This document shows, in pieces, positions 1 through 6,992 of a stretch of 64,000 nt of DNA (position 1 is its first letter; each line of letters begins with the position of its first letter). The stretch lies in assembly GCF_001293645.1 (NCBI RefSeq), contig NZ_LBMD01000002.1, positions 1 through 64,000 of the forward strand, written 5' to 3'. The position numbers and the translations under genes were made by a program. The stretch is from Bacillus sp. CHD6a. Its GTDB lineage: Bacteria > Bacillota > Bacilli > Bacillales > Bacillaceae_I. The notes beneath the pieces were generated by a model. It worked only from the letters and a program-made list of their open reading frames with translations. It was not told where the DNA came from and ran no database searches.

Positions 1-50
1 ATTAGGCGCTGGTTTTTTTTTGTGTTTCAAGAATTTGGCCAGAAGTGGAG

Positions 51-311
51 TTTTGTGGATGAAGACAATTTGGGAGGGGAGAAGCTGGTAAGAGTGTCTT
101 CATCGTGAGGATCAAGGCATTTTTGAGAGGGATACTTGTTCGATAGTGTCTTTATGATGGTTATCATGACAATTTGGAAGGGGAATTCTTACCGAAAAGG
201 TCTTCATGGATGCTATAAACACCTATTAGAAGCGAAGTAATCAGGAATGAGGTCTTTATTCGCAATATAAATAACAGCTAGAAGAAAGATTTTCACTTAT
301 AAAGTCTTAAT
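51..311. repeat. Degenerate 52-bp tandem repeats, locus 1
   Basis: A GTCTT[C/T]AT-type core begins at 96, 148, 200, 252 and (as GTCTTAA) 304, which is exactly 52 bp each time. A second conserved patch, roughly ATTTGGAAGGGGA, sits about 26-38 bases into each unit. An earlier degenerate unit precedes 96: the segment from 64 closely matches the one from 168. No start codon with a ribosome site opens a convincing gene here. The same period and core recur near 27457 and 57565. Function unknown. Confidence 0.75.
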
Positions 312-402
312 CTCACTCCATTCCCCCTAGATTTTCCAATAGAACTTCACTATACTAATTACTCTAAAGATAGAACGTACATAACAAGGAGGGAAATCAA
401 TC

Positions 403-939
403 ATGCAGCGCATAATGGTCATAGGGGTATCAGCAGGAGCAGGGAAATCTACGTTTGCCAGCAGGCTCGGAAAGGCATTGAATAAAAATGTGTTCAACTT
501 GGATGCGTTCTTTTGGAAACCGGGCTGGGTACAGGCTAGCATGGAAGAATTCACACAATTGCAACAGGAAATGATAAAGAACAACTCCACTTGGATCGTT
601 GAGGGGAACTATACAGCTACTTTTGATTTAAGAGCTGAAAAGGCAGACACCATCATCTATTTGGAGCTTCCGTTAAGGGTATGTTTGTATAGGGTAATTA
701 AGAGATGGTTGACTAACCTTGGGAAAAGGCGTCCTGATCTTGGTGGTGGATGTACGGAGAGAATGGAGTGGGGTTTCCTTAAGTTTATTATCACGACTTA
801 CCGAGAAAGAAAAAAAACCATGAAGTCTCGATTGGATTATTATCAGGAGGACAAGTTGGTAGTGAGGCTGAGGGGGAAAAGGGCCATAGAATATTTTTTG
901 CAAGGGGTAGAAAGACAAAAGAGTAGCTCGGCTTCTTAA
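403..939 (+). CDS. P-loop kinase-like protein (FlaR / 'topology modulation' family)
   Basis: This 178-aa protein has an N-terminal Walker A, GVSAGAGKST, at residues 8-17, followed by an adenylate-kinase-like fold with DAFFWKPGW near residue 34 and WIVEGNY near 64. The family is usually annotated as AAA family ATPase or topology modulation protein FlaR-like. Its substrate is not known, and a small-molecule kinase role is an inference. The start at 403 follows an AAGGAGG site 11 bases upstream. The stop codon lies inside the hairpin that ends both this gene and the convergent yxlG. It appears monocistronic. A TATACT at 351 could be a -10, but no clear -35 is visible. Confidence 0.8.
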   Translation: MQRIMVIGVSAGAGKSTFASRLGKALNKNVFNLDAFFWKPGWVQASMEEFTQLQQEMIKNNSTWIVEGNYTATFDLRAEKADTIIYLELPLRVCLYRVIKRWLTNLGKRRPDLGGGCTERMEWGFLKFIITTYRERKKTMKSRLDYYQEDKLVVRLRGKRAIEYFLQGVERQKSSSAS

Positions 940-967
940 AAGAAGAACCTGTAGCTACTCTTTTTTT
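920..967. terminator. Bidirectional intrinsic terminator
   Basis: GAGTAGCT at 921-928 pairs with AGCTACTC at 953-960, with an inner TTCTT/AGAA stem. A run of seven T follows on the plus strand, and a T-rich tract follows on the minus strand. It serves the gene ending at 939 and yxlG ending at 972. Confidence 0.85.
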
Positions 968-971
968 ATAA

Positions 972-1748
972 TTAGAACTGTTCAAATCTCTTAAAGTTGA
1001 AGGTTGCCAACAGGACAAAAAGTAGGGAAAGGCAAAGTGTAGCTGCAATAACGAGTAGACCATTTTCAAGAAGCTCTCCTTGCATAAGGATGGCAGTTGC
1101 ATGTTCTCTTAGTTTGGATGGACTCCATTCCATAAACTTGGTGAAGAGTCCTGTGGAAACAGTTAAAAGTGCAAGGAAAGAGACGCTAACACCGGCGATG
1201 CCTCCTGATGTACGGAGCAAAGTTCCTGCAAAGATAGTAACAGAGATAATGAGTACGATCCATAAGCTATATACGCCGAGGCTTGCGAGCATGATGTCCC
1301 AATCTACTTGGTTGAATAGTAGATTGGTATAGTACCAGGTTAGCATATAGCTGAGTAGCAGGGATGTTAGAGCAATGACGAGTTGTGCTGTCCATTTGCT
1401 TAGGATGTACTGAAGTGGCTGGACAGGACGGGCCATGACGAGTGTGAGGGTACCGGTTTGGCGTTCAATCGAAATTGCACTCATGCTTGCTAGCACAAAT
1501 AGAAGCGTAGCAATGGTGCCGTATTGTCCGAGTGTACCGGCAAGAACCTCTTCTCCGGAGGGAGTGGGGATTTCAATGACGGCTCCTTCTGGCAGGTTAC
1601 CGGCTGATTCGATGATTTGTGGCATATAGTAGCTGGTCAATGGTTGGGATATGCCAATGATCATGATGACAATAGGTAGCCAAACCCATTTTCCGTTGCG
1701 TATGCTTTCTTTCATTTCTTTTATAAAAAGTGTGGAGAAGTTTTTCAT
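972..1748 (-). CDS. yxlG: ABC-2 type transporter permease YxlG
   Basis: A 258-aa integral membrane protein with about six hydrophobic segments. The first follows a short cytoplasmic start (residues ~20-40), and pairs of segments lie in the middle and at the C-terminus. An extracytoplasmic loop rich in Gly/Pro/Glu lies around residues 50-75. It is the last gene of the sigY operon and overlaps yxlF by 4 bases, so the two are translationally coupled and probably form one exporter. The substrate is unknown; in B. subtilis this cassette belongs to the SigY regulon. Identification rests on family features plus the conserved six-gene order. Confidence 0.9.
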   Translation of the reverse strand: MKNFSTLFIKEMKESIRNGKWVWLPIVIMIIGISQPLTSYYMPQIIESAGNLPEGAVIEIPTPSGEEVLAGTLGQYGTIATLLFVLASMSAISIERQTGTLTLVMARPVQPLQYILSKWTAQLVIALTSLLLSYMLTWYYTNLLFNQVDWDIMLASLGVYSLWIVLIISVTIFAGTLLRTSGGIAGVSVSFLALLTVSTGLFTKFMEWSPSKLREHATAILMQGELLENGLLVIAATLCLSLLFVLLATFNFKRFEQF

Positions 1749-2641
1749 CGGTTCATCACCTTCAAATATGCGTCTTCAAGGGAATCTTGCACCTTTTCAT
1801 AGTGTGATAGGGTGAGCTGGTTGTTTAGTATTTTGGATAAAATAGTTTTGCTGCGGTAGGTCTTTTCGTTTACATAGATGGTGGCACTGTGTGTGTCAGT
1901 ATAATCGATAGATTCTATGCTTGGAATGCCATCTAATTGTCCAGTGAGTGGCTCTTCTGTTTTTACTTTTATAGCAGACGTGGTGTGTTCGGACCTTAAT
2001 GCTCCCAGGCTGCCGTCCCACTTGATTTGGCCGTCTTTTAGAATGATAACGGTGTCGCAAACCTGCTCTGCATCATGTAGGACATGGGTGGAAAACAGGA
2101 TGGTCATGCGGCTTTTTAATTCAGTGAGCATTTTTAAGACATCGCGTCTGCCGTCCGGGTCAAGTGCCGAAACGGGTTCGTCGAGAATGAGGAGCTCTGG
2201 GTCGTGCAATAAGGCTTGCGCAAGGCCCAGCCGTTGTTTCATTCCCCCAGAGAAGCCACCGATCCGTTTATTTTTTACATCTGTTAAGCTGACAAATTCG
2301 AGTGTTTCTTCAATTTTAGATGTAAGTTTAGCCTTTGTGATGTGTGAGAGGTTGCCTGCAAATTGTAAATATTCCTTTGGTGTCATCCAGGAAAAAAAGG
2401 AAGGATGCTGAGGCAAGAATCCGATTTGGTGCCAATAGTCCTTGTTGTTGTTTTGGGTAAAATGGATTGTTCCAGCTGTTGGTGTAAGAAGCCCCGCAAG
2501 CATTTGCAGGGTGGTTGTTTTTCCGGCTCCATTTGGACCGAGTAGTGCGACACAACTTCCTTTTTTTATGTGAAAAGAAAGGCCTTTGACGGCTTGCTGC
2601 TGCTTAAATGTTTTTGTTAAGTCATTAATTTCAAGTAACAT
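1745..2641 (-). CDS. yxlF: ABC transporter ATP-binding protein YxlF
   Basis: A 298-aa ABC ATPase. Walker A GPNGAGKTT is at residues 35-43, the signature FSGGMKQR near 137, Walker B LLILDEP near 154, and the switch histidine STH near 190. A C-terminal ~90-residue extension is typical of the CcmA/NatA-type ATPases that work with ABC-2 permeases. It lies between yxlE (12 bases upstream) and yxlG (4-base overlap). It is expected to power the YxlG permease at the inner face of the membrane. Confidence 0.93.
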   Translation of the reverse strand: MLLEINDLTKTFKQQQAVKGLSFHIKKGSCVALLGPNGAGKTTTLQMLAGLLTPTAGTIHFTQNNNKDYWHQIGFLPQHPSFFSWMTPKEYLQFAGNLSHITKAKLTSKIEETLEFVSLTDVKNKRIGGFSGGMKQRLGLAQALLHDPELLILDEPVSALDPDGRRDVLKMLTELKSRMTILFSTHVLHDAEQVCDTVIILKDGQIKWDGSLGALRSEHTTSAIKVKTEEPLTGQLDGIPSIESIDYTDTHSATIYVNEKTYRSKTILSKILNNQLTLSHYEKVQDSLEDAYLKVMNR

Positions 2642-2653
2642 TCCAGTCGCTCC

Positions 2654-2845
2654 CTAGTCGTTTTTTCGTCCGATAACAAAATAAAGGATGGGGCCGATTG
2701 TAGTGATGAATAGTATGATGAGAGTCCAGGCCCATTTCGGTCCGTTCGTTTGTTCTTGACGGCTAAGGCTAATTAATGCCGTAATGATCAAAATAAGTTG
2801 CAAGAAGATTAGTGGTGCAACAAGTGACCAGTTGATGTTTTCCAT
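2654..2845 (-). CDS. yxlE: PLDc_N-domain small membrane protein YxlE
   Basis: A 63-aa protein with two membrane segments (about 8-28 and 39-58) and the ending ILYFVIGRKND, typical of the phospholipase_D-nuclease N-terminal (PLDc_N) family of short membrane proteins. It has no catalytic HKD motif and is not expected to be an enzyme. Its ATG overlaps the yxlD stop codon by one base, showing tight operon packing. In B. subtilis it is a positive or accessory member of the sigY cluster; its exact role is not established. Confidence 0.88.
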   Translation of the reverse strand: MENINWSLVAPLIFLQLILIITALISLSRQEQTNGPKWAWTLIILFITTIGPILYFVIGRKND

Positions 2846-3066
2846 TACAATCCTCTCCTCTTTTGTTTCTTATGATGGGGGTAGAACACGAATAGCAGAT
2901 AGAACAGGGTAGGCAGTGGAAATTGAATTAATCCCCAAATTCCCCAAAACCATGCGTAACTGCCTTTTTTCTTAGCGTCAATGAATAATAGGATGCTTTG
3001 TGTCAACAGAACAGGAATGAGCCATGGCAGAATGGTGTATAGTTGGTCTAGTTTTTCTGGCGTCAT
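2845..3066 (-). CDS. yxlD: SigY operon membrane protein YxlD
   Basis: A 73-aa protein with two predicted membrane helices (about 12-30 and 38-62) and a basic C-terminal tail, HHKKQKRR. Position and size match B. subtilis YxlD, which acts with YxlC to restrain SigY. Sequence alone does not prove the function. It overlaps yxlC by 4 bases upstream and yxlE by 1 base downstream. Confidence 0.85.
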   Translation of the reverse strand: MTPEKLDQLYTILPWLIPVLLTQSILLFIDAKKKGSYAWFWGIWGLIQFPLPTLFYLLFVFYPHHKKQKRRGL

Positions 3067-3404
3067 GACAAGATGCTTCCTTCCTGTTTAGCTTTATTTT
3101 TTTGTAGGATGTAGAAAATGATTGGTGCTAGGACGAATGCAGAAACTTGAATGACAATAAATACAATGGGTGCTTGGAACATGGCTGTTGTAAAGGCTGT
3201 TAAAAGGATAAGTGCGGTGATGACGAAAATACTGAACTCCTTTTGGAAGGCTTTCCGTTTTGCCAATTTTGCCAGATGAAGTTGTTCCTGCATTTGATGA
3301 GCTGAAGGGATGGGAGGTGACCCTAACTCATCTAGTTGCTGCCAGTCTTTGTGAAGTTTTGTTAGAAGTTCCTTTTCTCTCTTATCCTGATGATTCATCG
3401 TCAT
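3063..3404 (-). CDS. yxlC: Negative regulator of SigY activity, YxlC
   Basis: A 113-aa protein. An N-terminal soluble region of about 55 residues is rich in Lys/Gln/Leu and probably helical, and it is followed by two membrane helices (about 58-75 and 81-98). This is the layout of an ECF anti-sigma factor: a cytoplasmic sigma-binding part anchored in the membrane. An AAAGGAG site precedes the ATG at 3404. The gene overlaps the 3' end of sigY by 23 bases. B. subtilis YxlC in the same position is the main SigY antagonist; transfer of that role here is by synteny. Confidence 0.85.
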   Translation of the reverse strand: MTMNHQDKREKELLTKLHKDWQQLDELGSPPIPSAHQMQEQLHLAKLAKRKAFQKEFSIFVITALILLTAFTTAMFQAPIVFIVIQVSAFVLAPIIFYILQKNKAKQEGSILS

Positions 3405-3933
3405 GGTCCCACTCCTTTCTTAGCGTTTTGATGCCGTTGTGTACTCTTGACTTTACCGTTCCTGTTCTGATGCCAAGCATCGTTCCGATTTCTTCATAGG
3501 TGTAACCGTAATAATGTCTCAGTAAAATCGGTGTTCTTGTCTCTGGTGGCAACTGATTGAAGTCTGAAAATGTATCGCTCCACTCCATTCCATTTGATTT
3601 TGAGCGGAAGGAAAGCTGTCTGGAAAGGACGTGTAGGAGCCGGTTGGCTTTTTTCTTCTCTCGCTCTCGCTTCCGAATGGAATCGATGTAGAGCCTTGAG
3701 GCAATCGAGATCATCCAGGTGGAGAATTTCCCTTCTCCTTTGAATGAGGCGAGATTGGTGTAGCACTTCATCATTGTTTCCTGGGCCAGGTCGTTGCTCG
3801 TTTCCTCGTTCAGTGTTAGTTTGAGCAAGTATTTATATAGAAAAGAATAGTGCTTCTGAAATAGCTGCGTGAAGGCATCGTCGTCGCCTGTGATAGCCTC
3901 TTGTATCAGATAAATGTCTTCTTCCTGCTCCAA
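3382..3933 (-). CDS. sigY: ECF RNA polymerase sigma factor SigY
   Basis: Sigma-70 family ECF factor. Region 2 holds DLAQETMMKCY and the FSTWMISIASRLYID stretch. Region 4 holds LLRHYYGYTYEEIGTMLGIR with the helix-turn-helix and a TVKSR recognition helix. An upstream ATG at 3987 would give 201 aa, but it lies at or before the start site expected from the SigY-type promoter at 3990-4015. An AAAGGAGG site sits 7 bases before a TTG at 3933, giving 183 aa, close to the ~178 aa of B. subtilis SigY. I therefore choose TTG. All six genes of the B. subtilis sigY operon follow in order. Confidence 0.92.
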   Translation of the reverse strand: MEQEEDIYLIQEAITGDDDAFTQLFQKHYSFLYKYLLKLTLNEETSNDLAQETMMKCYTNLASFKGEGKFSTWMISIASRLYIDSIRKREREKKKANRLLHVLSRQLSFRSKSNGMEWSDTFSDFNQLPPETRTPILLRHYYGYTYEEIGTMLGIRTGTVKSRVHNGIKTLRKEWDHDDESSG

Positions 3934-3989
3934 ATCGATGCCTCCTTTCTTAGTCTTCTTTGTGCTTCTTTCCATGCGTTCACCCATAA

Positions 3990-4015
3990 GACGCTGTGAA
4001 TTTACAAACCGTTCA
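3990..4015 (-). promoter_or_regulatory. SigY-type autoregulatory promoter
   Basis: Read on the minus strand, TGAACG (4015-4010) is followed after 16 bases by CGTC (3993-3990). This matches the -35 and -10 elements known for the B. subtilis sigY promoter and places the start site near 3983. It implies that the operon is switched on by its own sigma factor. Confidence 0.8.
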
Positions 4016-4075
4016 TTTTATTTTTAAATTTTTTTGGTGATATCCATTTCACTTACTAAACTTACCTAAAACCAA

Positions 4076-4103
4076 ATAAAAAACCCCTTCTAGGTGAAGG
4101 GGG
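4076..4103 (-). terminator. Intrinsic terminator after the Hsp20 gene
   Basis: On the minus strand CCCCTTCACCTAGAAGGGG is followed by TTTTTT. It lies about 85 bases past the stop codon of the Hsp20 gene. Confidence 0.75.
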
Positions 4104-4159
4104 ATAAGGATGGTAGTGTTAACTTATATAGTATTCGACGTCGGAGTGGAAATTCCTAG

Positions 4160-4174
4160 AGGGGTCTGACCCCT
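4160..4174. repeat. GGGGTCTGACCCC palindrome, copy 1
   Basis: AGGGGTCTGACCCCT is a palindrome apart from its central base and lies just past the Hsp20 stop codon. Related copies are at 6180, 23601 and 39890. Confidence 0.6.
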
Positions 4175-4187
4175 TATTTTTATTTTT

Positions 4188-4634
4188 TTATTTCTCCTTA
4201 TTCCCCCCGCCCCTCACATAGATCTGGCGTTTGGTGTCGCTTATGATGTGGCGGTGGAGTTGGATGAGGAGGAGGCCGTTTTCGTAGGTGGCGTCTACTT
4301 TGTCGTCGCGGACTGGGAATGGGAGATCAAAGGTGCGTTGGAATTCGCCTTGTGCGATCCCTTCTTCAATGAGTTCGTAACCTTGGATGTTGAGGTTGAT
4401 TTGGCCTTTTACTTCAAGTTGTTGCGGACGAACAAACAATTGTACTTGTTCTGGGTTCACAAGTCCTGGAAGGCACATAACGCAGAGCAGCTCGTTCTCT
4501 TTTTTGTAAAGGTTGGTCTGGGTCTGCATATTTTCAAAGTAGGGCTCAAATCCGTTCCAAAACTCGTCTCCGAAAAACTGATCCCATTGTTTACGCCAGT
4601 CTCCCATATTTTTAAATTGATTAAATGGCATCAT
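4188..4634 (-). CDS. Hsp20 / alpha-crystallin family small heat-shock protein
   Basis: About 148 aa. The N-terminal arm is rich in Phe/Trp, with FKNMGDWRKQWDQFFGDEFW. An alpha-crystallin-like domain runs from about residue 45 to 138, with the family hallmark ENGLLLIQL (the usual A-x-x-x-N-G-L-L motif) near residue 118. These proteins bind unfolding clients without ATP; some Bacillus members are spore-coat proteins (CotM/CotP-like), so the role could be either. Alternative starts are TTG at 4640 and ATG at 4631; a GGAAGG site favours this cluster. It is transcribed alone, away from the MFS gene. Confidence 0.8.
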   Translation of the reverse strand: MMPFNQFKNMGDWRKQWDQFFGDEFWNGFEPYFENMQTQTNLYKKENELLCVMCLPGLVNPEQVQLFVRPQQLEVKGQINLNIQGYELIEEGIAQGEFQRTFDLPFPVRDDKVDATYENGLLLIQLHRHIISDTKRQIYVRGGGNKEK

Positions 4635-4813
4635 CAGCAATCACGCTTCCTTTCCTGGTAGCATTCTCTTTGCCAATAGATTATGCAGAGATGGGCAGGT
4701 GAGTGCCTAGGTTACGTTTGATAGAGTAAATCCTATTTCCGGAGCTGTGTCGAAAATCAGTTAAGCAATTATAAGGGAAATCATGGTATATTTTGAAATG
4801 GAGGTGTTTGAAC

Positions 4814-4870
4814 ATGTCAAAAAACAATACATTGATTTTAAACAAAAACACAAAGGAAAAAACAACGTAA
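4814..4870 (+). CDS. Possible 18-aa leader peptide upstream of the MFS gene
   Basis: A short frame starting at ATG 4814 encodes an Asn/Lys/Thr-rich peptide beginning MSKNNTLIL. A strong GGAGG lies 9 bases upstream, unusual for a chance frame. The space to the MFS start (4871-4928) has AGCAAG pairing with CTTGCT around 4873-4916. Together these resemble ribosome-stalling attenuators ahead of antibiotic-efflux and resistance genes. No peptide family is recognised, so the regulatory role is an inference. Confidence 0.45.
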   Translation: MSKNNTLILNKNTKEKTT

Positions 4871-4928
4871 TAGCAAGTGACGACTAACGTTTAATACCGT
4901 GTTGTTGCTTGCTGGAAAGTAGGTAACA

Positions 4929-6176
4929 ATGAACACATTGGAAACAAAACATGTGTATTACGCCATGCATATCATTATTTCGCTTGCGAGCTCGATTATG
5001 TTTACCACGTATGCGATCTATTATATTGAAGAATTAGGATTGAATCCTTTACAGCTAATATTGATTGGAACGGCCATAGAGTTGACGGTTATTATATTCG
5101 AAAGTGTAACCGGAGTGGTGGCCGACACCTACAGCAGGAGACTGTCCATTATTATTGCGACATTCATCTTAGGGGCTGCCTTTATTTTTGAAGGAAGTAT
5201 CTTTTACTTGAGTGGTAGTACGGTAGTTGCAGGGGTGTTGTCTGCGTTTGTGCTATTACTCATTGGAGAATTCATCCGCGGAATTGGAGAGACATTCCTA
5301 AGTGGGGCGGATCAGGCATGGCTGACAGATGAAGTAGGGGAAGGATCGGTTGCGAAAATATTTGTCCGCACGAATCAACTCCGGCTTATTGCGAGCCTTA
5401 TTGGGATAGTTATCAGTGTAGCACTTGCAAGCATTGCACTGAATCTTCCTTATCTGGCAGGTGGATTGCTTTACATTTTGCTTGGGGTCTTCTTGTGCAT
5501 TTATATGAAAGAAAAGAATTTCGAGAGAGTGGAACATGCTGATGTGAATCCGTTGAAAGCAATGTCCGGCACGTTTATTTCTGGTGTGTCTTTTATAAAA
5601 AACAAGCCGGTACTTATTATGCTGTTAGTGGTGACGATATTTATCGGTGCAACATCTGAGGGATTTGACCGCCTTTGGGAAGCGCATCTGTTGGAAGCAT
5701 TCACTTTTCCAAGCATCGGTTCACTGGATGTGGTTGTTTGGTTCGGTGTCATTCAGTTTGTGGGAACGTTGATTAGCATCGGAGCGATGGAATGGTACCA
5801 GCGCAGATTTGATGTGAATCAGCCAAAGGTGATCAGATACAGTTTGTTTTACTTTACGATTGGGCAGGTTATCTTTCTGGTTCTCTTCGCGGTAACACCA
5901 TCCTTCTACTTGGCCATTTTTTGTTTCTGGATGCTTGGCATCAACGGCTCTATCACTGCCCCAATATATCAGGCATGGCTGAATCAACAGTTGGAAAGCA
6001 AATCACGGGCCACCGTCCTATCCATCATGGGCCAGGGCAACGCGGTCGGGCAAGGACTAGGAGGACCATTCGTGGGCGTCATTGCCACCAGATACTACAT
6101 TCGCACCGCGCTAGTACTTAGCGCCATGCTACTGCTTCCGGCAGTGGTTTTGTATGGTAAAGTGATGAAGAGGTAA
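4929..6176 (+). CDS. Major facilitator superfamily exporter
   Basis: A 415-aa polytopic protein with about 12 membrane segments. The MFS loop 2-3 signature is visible as GVVADTYSRRLS near residues 62-73. Motifs of drug/macrolide-type efflux MFS proteins (GEFIRGIGETFLSGADQAWLTDE, split around residues 115-140) suggest an exporter of the MefA/Tet-like branch. The substrate cannot be assigned. It starts at ATG 4929 after a GGAAAGTAGG-like site. The short leader frame upstream (4814) hints at translation-linked induction. A GGGGTCTGACCCC palindrome follows the stop. Confidence 0.82.
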   Translation: MNTLETKHVYYAMHIIISLASSIMFTTYAIYYIEELGLNPLQLILIGTAIELTVIIFESVTGVVADTYSRRLSIIIATFILGAAFIFEGSIFYLSGSTVVAGVLSAFVLLLIGEFIRGIGETFLSGADQAWLTDEVGEGSVAKIFVRTNQLRLIASLIGIVISVALASIALNLPYLAGGLLYILLGVFLCIYMKEKNFERVEHADVNPLKAMSGTFISGVSFIKNKPVLIMLLVVTIFIGATSEGFDRLWEAHLLEAFTFPSIGSLDVVVWFGVIQFVGTLISIGAMEWYQRRFDVNQPKVIRYSLFYFTIGQVIFLVLFAVTPSFYLAIFCFWMLGINGSITAPIYQAWLNQQLESKSRATVLSIMGQGNAVGQGLGGPFVGVIATRYYIRTALVLSAMLLLPAVVLYGKVMKR

Positions 6177-6179
6177 AGA

Positions 6180-6192
6180 GGGGTCTGACCCC
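6180..6192. repeat. GGGGTCTGACCCC palindrome, copy 2
   Basis: The 13-base palindrome lies 3 bases after the MFS stop codon and before the ribosome site of the next gene. It has no T-run, so it is not a standard terminator. Confidence 0.6.
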
Positions 6193-6217
6193 AAATTACA
6201 CAATAGGGAGATATATC

Positions 6218-6940
6218 ATGAAAAAAAGAAATTTATTTTTCTTCGGAAGTATCCTTATTTTAATCCTTCTGGGATGGTTTTCTTATGAAAAAATTACTGA
6301 TGATGCCTACGAGGGAATGACAATTATTCCGGAACAACAGAGAGATATTCCTTTGTATAAAGGTTTGAAGGCTTCCAGGAGCCAATATGAAATAGAAGGC
6401 GATCGCTGGGAGGAAATATATTCTTTTTATCAAGAGGAGCTTCCTAAACGTGGTTGGAAAGTTGAGTATATACAATCTGCTCTAGATGACAATGATGAGG
6501 AGAATGATTGGTCTGGTTTTTATTCGAGTTGGAGAAAAGAGGGCTTTGACGGTGTGCTGCGAATATCTGCGCACTACCAATCCTTTGATGAAAAAACCGA
6601 AGTTACTTTCGATAAGCACCCAATCTTTACATCGACTCCTTGGGTCAAGGATATACCAACAAGCATTTGTATTTATGCAAGCCTAGATGATAGTAATTGT
6701 ACTAAGATAAATAACCATTCAAAGATCATAGAAGTTCAATCGCTAATAAATAATGCAATAGATAGGGAGAAAGAAGACCAAATCCCTAAAAGGAAAAAGG
6801 CAAGTATTCTTGTTGTTGGTGACCTTGAAATTGAAGTTTATTATGAAAGTGATAAGGAGATATATTTTCTATCAGAAAAAGGTTGGAAGGTAATGAAGCC
6901 AGACCCAACATTCTTTGAAGTAACGAACCTTACACCATGA
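6218..6940 (+). CDS. Membrane-anchored protein of unknown function
   Basis: A 240-aa protein with a basic start (MKKR), one membrane helix at about residues 6-23 and no lipobox cysteine, so it is probably a signal-anchored extracellular protein. The outer part is mixed alpha/beta and acidic (DDNDEENDW near residue 90) and contains WEEIYSFYQEELPKRGWKVE near residues 68-87, similar in style to short domains found in other Bacillus surface proteins. I do not recognise a family. It follows the MFS gene by 41 bases with its own AGGGAG site, so co-transcription is possible. Confidence 0.7.
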   Translation: MKKRNLFFFGSILILILLGWFSYEKITDDAYEGMTIIPEQQRDIPLYKGLKASRSQYEIEGDRWEEIYSFYQEELPKRGWKVEYIQSALDDNDEENDWSGFYSSWRKEGFDGVLRISAHYQSFDEKTEVTFDKHPIFTSTPWVKDIPTSICIYASLDDSNCTKINNHSKIIEVQSLINNAIDREKEDQIPKRKKASILVVGDLEIEVYYESDKEIYFLSEKGWKVMKPDPTFFEVTNLTP

Positions 6941-6946
6941 TAAATG

Positions 6947-6986
6947 GCAAAAACGCTCAGATAAATTCTGAGCGTTTTGCTTTTTG
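6947..6986. terminator. Bidirectional intrinsic terminator
   Basis: GCAAAAACGCTCAG pairs with CTGAGCGTTTTGC around an ATAAATT loop, with T-rich sequence on both sides. It separates the convergent genes ending at 6940 and 6993. Confidence 0.85.
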
Positions 6987-6992
6987 CGTATG

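Noticed and set aside
3934-3987. ATG 3987 as start of sigY
   Set aside because: It lies at or before the start site given by the SigY promoter and lacks a ribosome site.
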